In this document: one piece after another, positions 6,109-13,469 of the stretch | Position numbering within the stretch: position 1 is the first letter of the stretch | Layout of the letters: each line of letters begins with the position of its first letter | Assembly (NCBI GenBank): GCA_035260545.1 | Contig: DATFUZ010000074.1 | Coordinates: forward strand, 1-17,659 | Length of the DNA stretch: 17,659 bases | Reading direction: 5' to 3' | Source of the DNA: DATDDB01 sp035260545 | GTDB taxonomy: Bacteria > Pseudomonadota > Gammaproteobacteria > Burkholderiales > Gallionellaceae | Notes under the pieces: model-generated | Databases searched by the model: none | Told to the model about the DNA's origin: nothing | Seen by the model: the letters and a program-made list of their open reading frames with translations, nothing else | Program-made: the position numbers and the translations under genes

Positions 6109-8145
6109 ATGGACTACGAGATCCCCGGAGGCCTGGTCAGGGCCGAGTCGATAGACTGGCTGTGCATCAATACCATCCGCACGCTGGCGATGGATGCGGT
6201 GCAGCAGGCGAACTCGGGTCACCCCGGCACGCCGATGGCGCTGGCCCCGGCGGCCTATGTGCTGTGGACGCGCTTCCTGCGCGTCAATCCCGCCAACCCG
6301 GCGTGGAGCAACCGCGACCGCTTCGTGCTCTCGGCCGGGCACGCCTCCATGCTGCTCTATGCGCTGCTGCACCTCTCGGGCTACGACCTGCCGCTGGACG
6401 AGATCCGGCGCTTTCGCCAGTGGGGCTCGCTGACGCCGGGGCATACCGAGCGCACCGTGCCTGGTGTCGAGACGACTGCCGGGCCGCTGGGCCAGGGGCT
6501 GATGAATGCCGTGGGCATGGCGATGGCCGAGGCGCACCTCGCGGCGCGCTTCAACCGGCCGGAGGACGGCATCGTCGACCACCGCACCTTTGTGTTCTGC
6601 AGCGATGGCGACCTGATGGAAGGCGCCTCGCACGAGGCCGCGTCGCTCGCCGGCCACCTGGGGCTGGGCAAGCTGATCGTGCTCTACGATGACAACCACA
6701 TCACCATAGAGGGCGACACCCGGCTCGCCTGCTCGGACGACGCCGCGCGCCGCTTCGAGGGCTACCATTGGCACGTGCAGAACCTGGGCGATGCGGCCAA
6801 CGACCTTGACGCGCTGGAGCGCGCATTCGCCAATGCCATCCACGAAACCCGCCGGCCCTCGCTCATCGTGCTGCGCTCCCACATCGCCTGGGGCGCGCCG
6901 CACGCGCACGACACCGCGAAGGCGCACGGCGCCCCGCTCGGCGAGGACGAGGTGCGCGCGGCCAAGGATTTCTACGGCTGGCCGCCGGAGGCGAAATTCC
7001 TGGTGCCCGAAGCGGCGCTGGCGCACATGCGCGAGATGCGGGAAAGGGGGAAGCGGCGCGAGGCCGAATGGCGGGAAGAATTCGCGGCCTACCGCATGGC
7101 CTTCCCGGAACTCGCCGCGCAGTTCGAAGCCGCCCTGCAGGGCGCAGCACCCCGGGGCTGGGATGCGGAGATTCCGGTGTTTTCCCCGCCCGACGGCCCG
7201 ATGGCGACGCGCGCCGCCTCGGGCAAAGTGCTCAACGGCATCGCAGGCAAGCTGCCGTGGCTCATGGGCGGCAGCGCGGACCTTGCGCCCTCCACCGATT
7301 CCCGGATCGCGGACGCGGGCGATTTCGAGGCGGGCAGCTACGCGCAGCGCAACCTGCACTGGGGAATACGCGAGCACGTGATGTGCGCCGCCTCCTCGGG
7401 CATGGCCCTGCACGGCGGCATCCGGCCCTATGCCGCGACCTTCCTCATCTTCACCGACTACGCGCGCCCGGCGATCCGCCTGGCCGCAATGATGGGCCTG
7501 CCCGTCATCTACCTGATGACGCACGACTCGATCGGGCTGGGCGAGGACGGGCCCACCCACCAGCCCGTGGAGCATCTCGCCTCGCTGCGCGCCATGCCCA
7601 ACCTGCACGTGATCCGTCCCGCCGACGCGAACGAGACCGCCTATGCCTGGCGCGCCGCGATTGCGCGCATGGACGGGCCGACCCTGCTGGCGCTGACGCG
7701 GCAGAAGCTGCCGATATTCGACCGCGAGGGGCGGGGAAGCGCGGAAGGCGTGCTGCGCGGCGCCTATGTGCTGGCGAAGGAGCGCGGCAGCCGCCCCGAC
7801 ATCATCCTGATCGCGAGCGGCTCGGAAGTGCAACTGGTGCTCTATGCGCAAGGGAAACTGGCCGCGCATGGCATCGATGCGCGCGTGGTGAGCATGCCGT
7901 GCTTCGAACTGTTCCGCGCGCAGGATGCGGCTTACCGTGACGCAGTGCTGCCGCCTTCGGTCGAGGCGCGGATCGCTGTGGAGGCGGGCGCCACCTTCGG
8001 CTGGTGCGAGTGGGCGCCGCGGGGCGCGGTCATCGGGCTGGACCGTTTCGGTGCAAGCGCACCCGGCGCGGAGAACTTCCATCACTTCGGGTTCACCGTC
8101 GAACACGTGGTGGAGAAGGCACGGAGCCTTCTCGCCGCGCACTGA
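6109..8145 (+). CDS. tkt: Transketolase
   Basis: A 678-residue thiamine-diphosphate enzyme that moves two-carbon units between ketose and aldose phosphates, partner of transaldolase in the pentose phosphate pathway. Signatures in order: SGHPGTPM (36-43), GPLGQG (125-130), the ThDP/metal motif SDGDLMEG (165-172) with the metal-binding Asn196, the HGAPLG segment, GGSADLAPS, catalytic Glu in GIREHVM, and DSIGLGEDGPTHQPVEHLASLR. The usual Gly in GDGDLMEG is Ser here, a tolerated position. The pyrimidine-binding and C-terminal domains are complete. AAAGGAGG precedes ATG at good spacing. A long antisense frame opposite this gene is a high-GC shadow. No phosphoribulokinase or RuBisCO is nearby, so a Calvin-cycle role cannot be inferred from this window. 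Confidence 0.97.
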   Translation: MDYEIPGGLVRAESIDWLCINTIRTLAMDAVQQANSGHPGTPMALAPAAYVLWTRFLRVNPANPAWSNRDRFVLSAGHASMLLYALLHLSGYDLPLDEIRRFRQWGSLTPGHTERTVPGVETTAGPLGQGLMNAVGMAMAEAHLAARFNRPEDGIVDHRTFVFCSDGDLMEGASHEAASLAGHLGLGKLIVLYDDNHITIEGDTRLACSDDAARRFEGYHWHVQNLGDAANDLDALERAFANAIHETRRPSLIVLRSHIAWGAPHAHDTAKAHGAPLGEDEVRAAKDFYGWPPEAKFLVPEAALAHMREMRERGKRREAEWREEFAAYRMAFPELAAQFEAALQGAAPRGWDAEIPVFSPPDGPMATRAASGKVLNGIAGKLPWLMGGSADLAPSTDSRIADAGDFEAGSYAQRNLHWGIREHVMCAASSGMALHGGIRPYAATFLIFTDYARPAIRLAAMMGLPVIYLMTHDSIGLGEDGPTHQPVEHLASLRAMPNLHVIRPADANETAYAWRAAIARMDGPTLLALTRQKLPIFDREGRGSAEGVLRGAYVLAKERGSRPDIILIASGSEVQLVLYAQGKLAAHGIDARVVSMPCFELFRAQDAAYRDAVLPPSVEARIAVEAGATFGWCEWAPRGAVIGLDRFGASAPGAENFHHFGFTVEHVVEKARSLLAAH

Positions 8146-8265
8146 CTGGACGCACCGGCGAACCCATCACGCCGCGCTGCGCACCCGCACATGCAGGCGC
8201 TGGCAGAATTGAAGGCGCCACGCTCGACTGCACGGCAATGCCTGGCTCTTTGATAAGGAGATACC

Positions 8266-8823
8266 ATGCTGAAAGGAGTCGCTTGGGGAATAGCATTAAC
8301 GATGGCTGTTGCGCTGATAGGTGTTTATGCGCTGTTGCGCAGCGGCATGATCCCGGCCAATGCCGATGCAAATCCCGGCGGACTGGAACTCTGGATGGCC
8401 GGGACCTCACTGGACGCGACGCTAGCGCGATACGCCCCGAAGGAACGGAATCCGGTCGCGCTGACCGGCCAGAACCTCCTCAAGGGCGTTCGGCTTTACA
8501 AGGAAAACTGCGCGGTTTGCCATGGTTCCGCAAAAGGAAAGAAATCACCATCGCCGATAGCGAAAGGCGAGTATCCGCGGCCTCCCCAGTTGGCGACAGA
8601 CGGCGTCGAGGATGACCCGGAAGGCTATTCGTTCTGGAAGATCAAACACGGCATCCGCCTGACCGGCATGCCGTCCTTCGGGTACACGCTCAAGGACGAA
8701 CAGATCTGGACGCTCGCCCTGTTCCTGAAGCACATGGACAAGCTGCCGCCTGAAGTCCAAAAAGCCTGGCTGGAGGTCAGAAACTGGCCGCTGACTACTC
8801 CTGAACAGACCGGGCGGAAATAA
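8266..8823 (+). CDS. Membrane-anchored mono-heme c-type cytochrome
   Basis: A 185-residue protein with an N-terminal hydrophobic segment (residues ~4-25), most likely an uncleaved membrane anchor, followed by a periplasmic class I cytochrome c domain. The heme-binding motif is CAVCH at 82-86 and the likely axial Met is Met135 (RLTGMPSFG). The section WKIKHGIRLTGMPSFGYTLKDEQIWTLALFL is the usual C-terminal part of small cytochromes of the cbb3-CcoP/cytochrome c553 type. AAGGAG lies just before ATG. It is 120 bases downstream of transketolase on the same strand; a functional link is not evident and the gap may hold its own promoter. The electron partner cannot be told from context. Confidence 0.9.
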   Translation: MLKGVAWGIALTMAVALIGVYALLRSGMIPANADANPGGLELWMAGTSLDATLARYAPKERNPVALTGQNLLKGVRLYKENCAVCHGSAKGKKSPSPIAKGEYPRPPQLATDGVEDDPEGYSFWKIKHGIRLTGMPSFGYTLKDEQIWTLALFLKHMDKLPPEVQKAWLEVRNWPLTTPEQTGRK

Positions 8824-9111
8824 CCTGCTGCAATATTGAAGGTGCGGCGACATCCCATTCCGGGCAGCATGTTCCGAATACCTTCTTCGCCGCGCGCCTC
8901 CCCGGACTCGAACCGGCCCCGGTTCGATCAAATGAGCGGACAGCTCTTCGTGCCATGCCTGCGCCGTTCGGTTGAACTCGCACCGGACGCTTGTCATGCA
9001 TTGGCGATGTCCCGATGACTGCAATGGTCGCCTTGCAGGACATCCGCCCGCGCCGCAAGCGGCGGCAATGCGCTATGCTAGGCGCACCCGTACGCGAGTC
9101 CCCCCGAAACC
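8824..9111. other. Intergenic region with a 20-base near-perfect palindrome
   Basis: Roughly 290 bases without a supported gene. At 8908-8927 the arms TCGAACCGG and CCGGTTCGA flank a two-base centre. On the minus strand the left arm plus its flank reads GGTTCGAGTCC, the classic tRNA T-loop sequence, but no acceptor stem, CCA end or anticodon arm is seen. At 9074-9079 TATGCT could be a -10 for the flippase gene, 33 bases before its GTG. GCCGC-AA-GCGGC lies just upstream of it (9053-9064). Confidence 0.4.
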
Positions 9112-10398
9112 GTGACCTCGACGCGCAGCCTGCTGGCGGCCTTTGCCATCATCCTCATCGATCTGCTCGGCCGCGCCGGGCTGGACAAGGTGCTGGCGCT
9201 CGCCGCGGGGCCGGCGGTGGTGGGGCTGTGGGCGCAGATCCAGTCGGTAGTGGATCTGGTGAGCGGGGTGGTGACGACGGGCGTGCTCTCGGGGCTGACG
9301 GTGACAGTGTCGCAGGCGCGCGGACCGGCGGAGGAGCGCGCGTTGCTCAGCCTGGGCCTGCGCCTGGCCCTCGTGACGGCCGGGGTTGTGGCGCTGGCGA
9401 TGGCGCTCGCCTCGCCTTTGGTCTCGGGCTGGCTTACGCAGGGCCGCATCGCGCCGCGCCTCGTGGTGCTGGCCGCGCTCGCGGGCTGCTTTGCCGCCGT
9501 GCCCGCCGCGCTCAACGCCTACTGGCTGGGCAAGCAGTGGCAGCCGCGCATGCTGGGCCTGTCGCTGCTGCTGGCTCTCGTATGGGCGGCGGTGGCGGCG
9601 AGCGCGTGGATGGGCCTTTCCATCTCGGGTTTGGCGCTGGCGCAGGCGCTCGCCCTGCTGCTGATCGCTGCGGCGGCGTGGCGCTATCTCGGGTCTTTGC
9701 AGCGGGCGGCCCCGGCCGCTGAAACATCCGGCACGGCCATCCCCGAGCTGGCGGCCAGACTGCGCAACTACATCCCGGTCGGGCTCGCCATCGGCATCAT
9801 GAGCCCGGCTTCCATGCTGCTGATACGCGGCCTGCTCGCGGGCGCCCTGGGCTGGGTGGATGTGGGTTATCTGCAGGCGCTATGGCGCGTGAGCGAATGG
9901 GTGACCTCCGCCTCTGCGGGCGTGCTCTCGCTCGTCTTCCTGCCGCGCCTCGCCGCGGCCTGGGGAACGGCGCGCTTCGGCGCGGAGCTGGCGCGCTCGG
10001 CGCGCTTGCTGCTGCTGCCCGCCGCGGCGCTGCTCGCCCTGCTCTATTTCAAGCAGCACGCCATCCTCGCCCTGCTCTACGACGCGCAGTTCCGCGTGAG
10101 CGACACCACCGCCGCGCTGTTCCTGCTCGGCTGCTGGGTGCGCGTGGGATCGTGGGTGTTCCTGAATGGGCTCTTTGCCGCGCACCGCACGCGGGCGATC
10201 ATCATCGGCGAAGTGCTTTCCCTGCCGCTGCTCGCCCTGCTGCTCCGGCTCAACGCACAAGGCATGACGCTGGAGCGCACCGCTGCCATCTACCTCGCCG
10301 TGTATTGCGTCTACCTCGCCTACAACGCGGCAGCGCTCATGCTCGCGCGGCCGGGAAGCGCGCGGCCCGGCGAGGGGCGGGACGGTCCGCGCGCCTGA
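9112..10398 (+). CDS. Oligosaccharide flippase-like polytopic membrane protein
   Basis: A 428-residue, very hydrophobic protein with about a dozen transmembrane segments, with the arrangement expected of the MATE/MOP superfamily (Wzx/MurJ-like lipid-linked oligosaccharide flippases). The segments LRNYIPVGLAIGIMSPASMLLIRG and QALWRVSEWVTSASAGVLSLVFLPRL resemble O-antigen/polysaccharide translocases. The start is GTG at 9112: an in-frame TAG at 9079 excludes an earlier start, and the ribosome binding site is weak. The tail (ARPGSARPGEGRDGPRA) is hydrophilic and cytoplasmic. No glycosyltransferase or polymerase genes lie next to it, so its substrate is unknown. The family call rests on topology and a few segments. 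Confidence 0.65.
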   Translation: MTSTRSLLAAFAIILIDLLGRAGLDKVLALAAGPAVVGLWAQIQSVVDLVSGVVTTGVLSGLTVTVSQARGPAEERALLSLGLRLALVTAGVVALAMALASPLVSGWLTQGRIAPRLVVLAALAGCFAAVPAALNAYWLGKQWQPRMLGLSLLLALVWAAVAASAWMGLSISGLALAQALALLLIAAAAWRYLGSLQRAAPAAETSGTAIPELAARLRNYIPVGLAIGIMSPASMLLIRGLLAGALGWVDVGYLQALWRVSEWVTSASAGVLSLVFLPRLAAAWGTARFGAELARSARLLLLPAAALLALLYFKQHAILALLYDAQFRVSDTTAALFLLGCWVRVGSWVFLNGLFAAHRTRAIIIGEVLSLPLLALLLRLNAQGMTLERTAAIYLAVYCVYLAYNAAALMLARPGSARPGEGRDGPRA

Positions 10399-10433
10399 GC
10401 TCCGGGATGGGCCTGCGGCCGGCCTGCCGGTTT

Positions 10434-10529
10434 CACCGCCCGCTATGCCATCTCATCCGCCGCCGGGCCGATCACGCGCAGAATGAAGTAGATCAACGCC
10501 GGGCTGAACACCAGCGCCATGATGGACCA
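10434..10529 (-). pseudogene. Repeat copy A: orphan 3' end of the DUF4124-type gene
   Basis: This 96-bp stretch aligns with 14121-14213, the last 27 codons plus stop of the DUF4124-type gene. The differences are three substitutions and one 3-bp insertion. Read in the same frame, all three substitutions are synonymous (Ala, Ile, Leu codons) and the insertion adds one Ala (GPAADEMA). The tail therefore diverged while it was still translated. It now has no start codon or upstream part: the frame meets TGA at 10548-10550. The left flank (CCTGCC-GTTTCAC region) resembles that of copy B over about 22 bases. It marks the outer edge of the module with the two acetyltransferases. Confidence 0.85.
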
Positions 10530-10596
10530 ATGGACCAAACGTTCGCTTCAAGGCACGGCCGCAGCAAGGCTGGCCCATTTGCAGCGCCGGTCCAGG

Positions 10597-10610
10597 CCGG
10601 AAATTTCCGG
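10597..10610. promoter_or_regulatory. Perfect palindrome just after the second acetyltransferase gene
   Basis: CCGGAAATTTCCGG is a perfect 14-bp palindrome ending one base before the TGA of the adjacent minus-strand gene. The 14-mer CGGAAATTTCCGGG, which covers most of it, recurs exactly at 11139-11152 inside that gene. No T-run follows. It may be a protein-binding site or a chance pair. Confidence 0.35.
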
Positions 10611-10611
10611 G

Positions 10612-11271
10612 TCACTTACCGGCCGCTTGGGGCCTCTCGGGAAACAGCAGTGCGAACAGTCCCCGCGCCTTCGCCGTCATATTTTCCGGGGCGGGCCATT
10701 GCACCTCGCTTTCGGGTACGAGCAATTTTGCATAAGCGGCCTGGTAGACGCGCTTGATCACGCCAGGGGCGATTTCCTCGCGGTCGTAGCCGGGGAAAAA
10801 TCCCAGCAGCCGGTAACCGGCCTCTTCCAGCGCCTGCTGTGCGTAGGGATGGCGCAGGGTGGCAAACATATATGTGAAGGCCGCACCCATTTCGCGGCCG
10901 ATGCGTTCGGTTCCGGCCATCGCCCGGCCAAAGAGATGCGCGCCCCTGTGGGCCGGGGCAACGGCGAGGAAGCGGCCGTAGATTGCCAGGGGTTCAGGTT
11001 CGCGCTCAAGCAACCAGAAGCCGGCCATTTCGCCGGCGAACATGATCCGCACCGCGAATATGTCCCGATCGGCCTCCCCTTCGAGGCATACGCGGTCGCG
11101 ATAGAATTCCTCGCGCAGATAGCAACTGGAGGCACCGGCGGAAATTTCCGGGCGCCACTTCCCGAGGGCCGCGATGACCGGCGCGATATGCGCGCGATGG
11201 AGCTTCTCGTAGCGGTATCCGGCCGGCAACGGCGCCAATGCCGTTAACGCCTCGATGGTGCGCCATTTCAC
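10612..11271 (-). CDS. GNAT-like N-acetyltransferase, second of two paralogs
   Basis: A 219-residue protein starting with GTG (VKWRTIEALTALAPLPAGYRY). The putative acetyl-CoA loop is VAPAHRGAHLFG (GNAT motif A, R-x-x-G-like), followed by a helix and the C-terminal part ATLRHPYAQQALEEAGYRLLGFFPGYDREE, typical of GNAT motif B. The CDS overlaps its upstream neighbour through GTGA (the start GTG shares bases with the neighbour's TGA), so translation is probably coupled. Both proteins share SCYLRE-FY, GYDRE--APGVIKRV and VPE--E. The GNAT assignment is by motif only and the substrate is unknown. It ends with a poorly conserved tail (FPERPQAAGK). Confidence 0.75.
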   Translation of the reverse strand: MKWRTIEALTALAPLPAGYRYEKLHRAHIAPVIAALGKWRPEISAGASSCYLREEFYRDRVCLEGEADRDIFAVRIMFAGEMAGFWLLEREPEPLAIYGRFLAVAPAHRGAHLFGRAMAGTERIGREMGAAFTYMFATLRHPYAQQALEEAGYRLLGFFPGYDREEIAPGVIKRVYQAAYAKLLVPESEVQWPAPENMTAKARGLFALLFPERPQAAGK

Positions 11272-11921
11272 GATCCGTCCCCCGGAGCGTGAAAAATGGC
11301 GTCGAACAAGGCTCTGGAGCGCGCGGTCAGATTTTGCGGCTGGGGCCGGACCAGTTCATCCTCCGGCACCAGCACCTTGCAGTAGACGGCCTCGAAAACG
11401 CGCTTGATGACGCCGGGCGCCACCTGTTCGCGATCGTATCCAAAGGAAAAGCCGATGAGCTGCCATCCGGCGCTTTCCAGCATGTGCTGCATGTGGGGAA
11501 TCTTCAGCGTGACCAGGGCGAAAAAGAATTCCGCACCCATCGCCCGGCCTGCAAGCTCCGCAATGGGCACCACCGCCGAAGCCAGGCTGGTGCCGCGATG
11601 CCGCGGCGAGACGACGATCAGCCTGCCATACAACGTCAGCGCATCGGGCTCCTGCTCCCAGGACCACATGCCCGCCATCTCGTCGCCATGCCGGAATAGC
11701 CCCACGAAGATCCTCTTCTCCGGCTCCCCCTCGAACTGGACCTGTTCCGTATAGAAGCTTTCGCGCAGATAGCAGCTGCCCACGCCGACGGCAATGTCCG
11801 GATGCCAGCGCCCGATGGCCTCGATGAGCGCGGGAATGTCGGATCGCCCGAGACTCGCCAGCCGGAAACCTGGCGGCAACGATACCATCGCCGACAACTG
11901 TTCGATCGTAGGCCATTTCAT
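11268..11921 (-). CDS. GNAT-like N-acetyltransferase, first of two paralogs
   Basis: A 217-residue paralog of the downstream gene, aligned from the first residues (MKWPTIEQLSAMVSLPPGF). Acetyl-CoA binding segment: VSPRHRGTSLAS; second half: LVTLKIPHMQHMLESAGWQLIGFSFGYDRE-VAPGVIKRVFEAVYCKVLVP. Start 11921 has GAGG at 7-base spacing and matches the start of the paralog; an upstream in-frame extension is not conserved. The pair forms a two-gene operon produced by tandem duplication that has since diverged clearly. The two genes fill the space between repeat copies A and B, so they look like cargo of that module. Function beyond acetyl transfer cannot be told. Confidence 0.78.
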   Translation of the reverse strand: MKWPTIEQLSAMVSLPPGFRLASLGRSDIPALIEAIGRWHPDIAVGVGSCYLRESFYTEQVQFEGEPEKRIFVGLFRHGDEMAGMWSWEQEPDALTLYGRLIVVSPRHRGTSLASAVVPIAELAGRAMGAEFFFALVTLKIPHMQHMLESAGWQLIGFSFGYDREQVAPGVIKRVFEAVYCKVLVPEDELVRPQPQNLTARSRALFDAIFHAPGDGS

Positions 11922-11957
11922 CGGCTGCCTCGGACAATGATTGAGATGTGCCGGAAG

Positions 11958-11963
11958 ATCATA
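11958..11963 (-). promoter_or_regulatory. Candidate -10 for the acetyltransferase pair
   Basis: On the minus strand this reads TATGAT, 36 bases upstream of the start codon at 11921, in GC-rich sequence. No good -35 is visible at the usual distance. Confidence 0.3.
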
Positions 11964-12085
11964 ACATGTCCGCCGCGGCACGCCGCCACACTAAGGCCGC
12001 AAGGCGGATTTCACGGCAGCGCCCGGGCGCAATGAGCGCTGCGCGTTGCGCGGGCGGCGGCTTCTGCCACCCTGCCCGTTTCACG

Positions 12086-12222
12086 GCCCGCTACGCCATC
12101 TCATCCGCCGGGCCGATCACGCGCAGGATGAAGTAGATCAGCGCCGGGCTGAACACCAGCGCCATGATGGACCACTTGAAAAATCCCCGGTTGCGCTGGG
12201 TGGCACGGTAGCCGAAGAGGCC
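12086..12222 (-). pseudogene. Repeat copy B: orphan 3' end of the DUF4124-type gene, near-identical
   Basis: These 137 bases equal 14125-14261 except for a single base (A at 12215 where copy C has C), which would change one Val codon to Phe near the broken end. The match covers the last 43 codons and stop of the DUF4124-type gene plus five bases beyond, then ends abruptly on both sides. An in-frame TAA at 12229-12231 lies just upstream (minus-strand sense) and there is no start codon, so the fragment is not a gene. Its near-identity with the intact copy indicates a recent event or gene conversion. It separates the acetyltransferase pair from the Sel1/lipoprotein genes. Confidence 0.93.
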
Positions 12223-12282
12223 CGGCCATTACATGTCCCGAAACCAGCCATGCGCCGGGTTGTTCGCCGCTACCCCAACGGC

Positions 12283-13241
12283 TTACTTGCCGGGTTTCTT
12301 CTTGATGGATTCCTCCGCCCAAAGTCTGGCCAGCGCGTCGTTTGCGCGCTTGTATCCCTGACCAGCCGATTTTCCGAACCATTTCACCGCTTCCGATTTG
12401 TCCTGTGTCACGCCGTCTCCGCCGGCGTACGCCACGCCCACCAGATATTGCGCCACGGGGTGACCCTGTTCCGCGGCCTTGTAAAACCATTGAAACGCCT
12501 GGGCCTGTCCCTGGAAACGCCTGTCCCCTTGAGATACATGATGCCCATGGCGAATTGCGCTCTGGCAAGCCCGTGTTCAGCCGCCATGCGCCACCATCTT
12601 TCGGCCTCAGTGATGTCCTTGGAGACGCCCGTCCCCGTCAGATAGGAGAAGCCCACGTTGTATTGCGCCTCGACATCCCCCTGATCGGCAGCCTTGCGCC
12701 ACCACTTCAGCGCCTCCGCGTCATCCTTGGCCACGCCCACGCCTTTCCTGTACGCAATACCAAGGTTGTACTGCGCTTCGGCATTCTGCTGGTCCGCAGC
12801 CTTGCGCCACAGCCGCACCGCCTCTTTCTCATCCTTGGCCACGCCGCGGCCATCGCGGTACAGGTGGGCAAGCGAGCTTTCCGCCTCAGCATCACCTTTC
12901 TCCGCGGCCTTGCCCAGCCACTTTGCGGCATCGGCATCGTTTGTCGTACCGCCCTCGCCCCGCATGTATGCGAGGCCCAGGTTGTATTCCGCGGGAACCA
13001 GGCCCTGCTCGGCTGCCTTTAGCCACCACTTTCGCGCAGCCGCCATATCCCGGGGCACGCCATGCCCTTGCGAATACATCACCCCCAGCGAAAACTGCGC
13101 CTTCGCATCGCCGCGTTCCGCCGCCGACTGGAGATCCTTCAGCGCGGCGGCCGATCCGTTGGCCGGGGCGGCATCACCCGCGTGCGCGCCGGCCGCGCCC
13201 AGCAGAAAGAGGAGGATTGCACCAATCAGCTTCTTGTTCAT
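12283..13241 (-). pseudogene. Sel1-repeat secreted protein, interrupted by a single-base frameshift
   Basis: A periplasmic Sel1-like (SLR/TPR-like) protein. It has a signal peptide (MNKKLIGAILLFLLGAAGAHA) and about seven and a half ~36-residue repeats of the type AxxxGxxxAQYxLGxxYxxGxGVxxDxxEAxxWxxKAA. The first six repeats are in one frame. Near 12505 the frame slips: the sequence reads GAC-AGG-CCC where GAC-AAG-GCC would continue the repeat, so one base is missing. The next frame restores AFQWFYKAAEQG, VAQYLVGVAYAGGDGV and EAVKWFGKSA, and ends properly with KKKPGK-TAA at 12283-12285. As written, the protein would end with ~30 aberrant residues at 12408. An ATG four codons upstream (13253) is an alternative start; ribosome binding signals are weak for both. 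This is a recent mutation or a base-calling error. Confidence 0.88.
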
Positions 13242-13422
13242 GGACTGTTCCATTGCGAGTTATTCAGGTTGCAGCGTTGGCCAGTGTTCCGTTGGCCCTT
13301 GACCGCAGGCGCGGGCGACACATATGTGCCATTGTCGGCGCACGCGATGTCGAACCGGCCGGTGTGCATCAGAGGCCGGCAGCGCCGTCAGGATACGCGC
13401 GGAAATACCACCACGCATCCAG

Positions 13423-13458
13423 TGGCGGGCGATCATTAATGTCTTGCGCCGCCCGCCA
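13423..13458 (-). terminator. Stem-loop downstream of the lipoprotein gene
   Basis: TGGCGGGCG at 13423-13431 and CGCCCGCCA at 13450-13458 form a perfect 9-bp GC-rich stem with an 18-base loop. It begins 11 bases beyond the lipoprotein stop codon in the direction of transcription. No T-run follows, so it is a Rho-independent-like terminator candidate or a stabilising 3' hairpin. It is also the main feature of the ~230-base gap before the Sel1 gene. Confidence 0.45.
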
Positions 13459-13469
13459 GCGCATGCTTC

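Noticed and set aside
5860..8142. 760-codon open frame on the minus strand
   Set aside because: It lies entirely opposite transaldolase/transketolase, its translation has no recognisable domain and is rich in Arg/His/Gly/Ala, as expected of an antisense frame in high-GC coding DNA.
8899..8930. tRNA gene on the minus strand
   Set aside because: Only a T-loop-like sequence is present; no acceptor stem, anticodon arm, D arm or CCA could be found around it.
10434..12222. Repeat copies as an insertion sequence or integron attC sites
   Set aside because: The repeats are coding 3' ends with conserved frame, have no terminal inverted repeats or transposase, and do not fold as attC sites by eye.
12342..13302. 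Plus-strand frames opposite the Sel1 gene
   Set aside because: Periodic shadows of the Sel1 repeats; the minus strand has signal peptide and repeat consensus.
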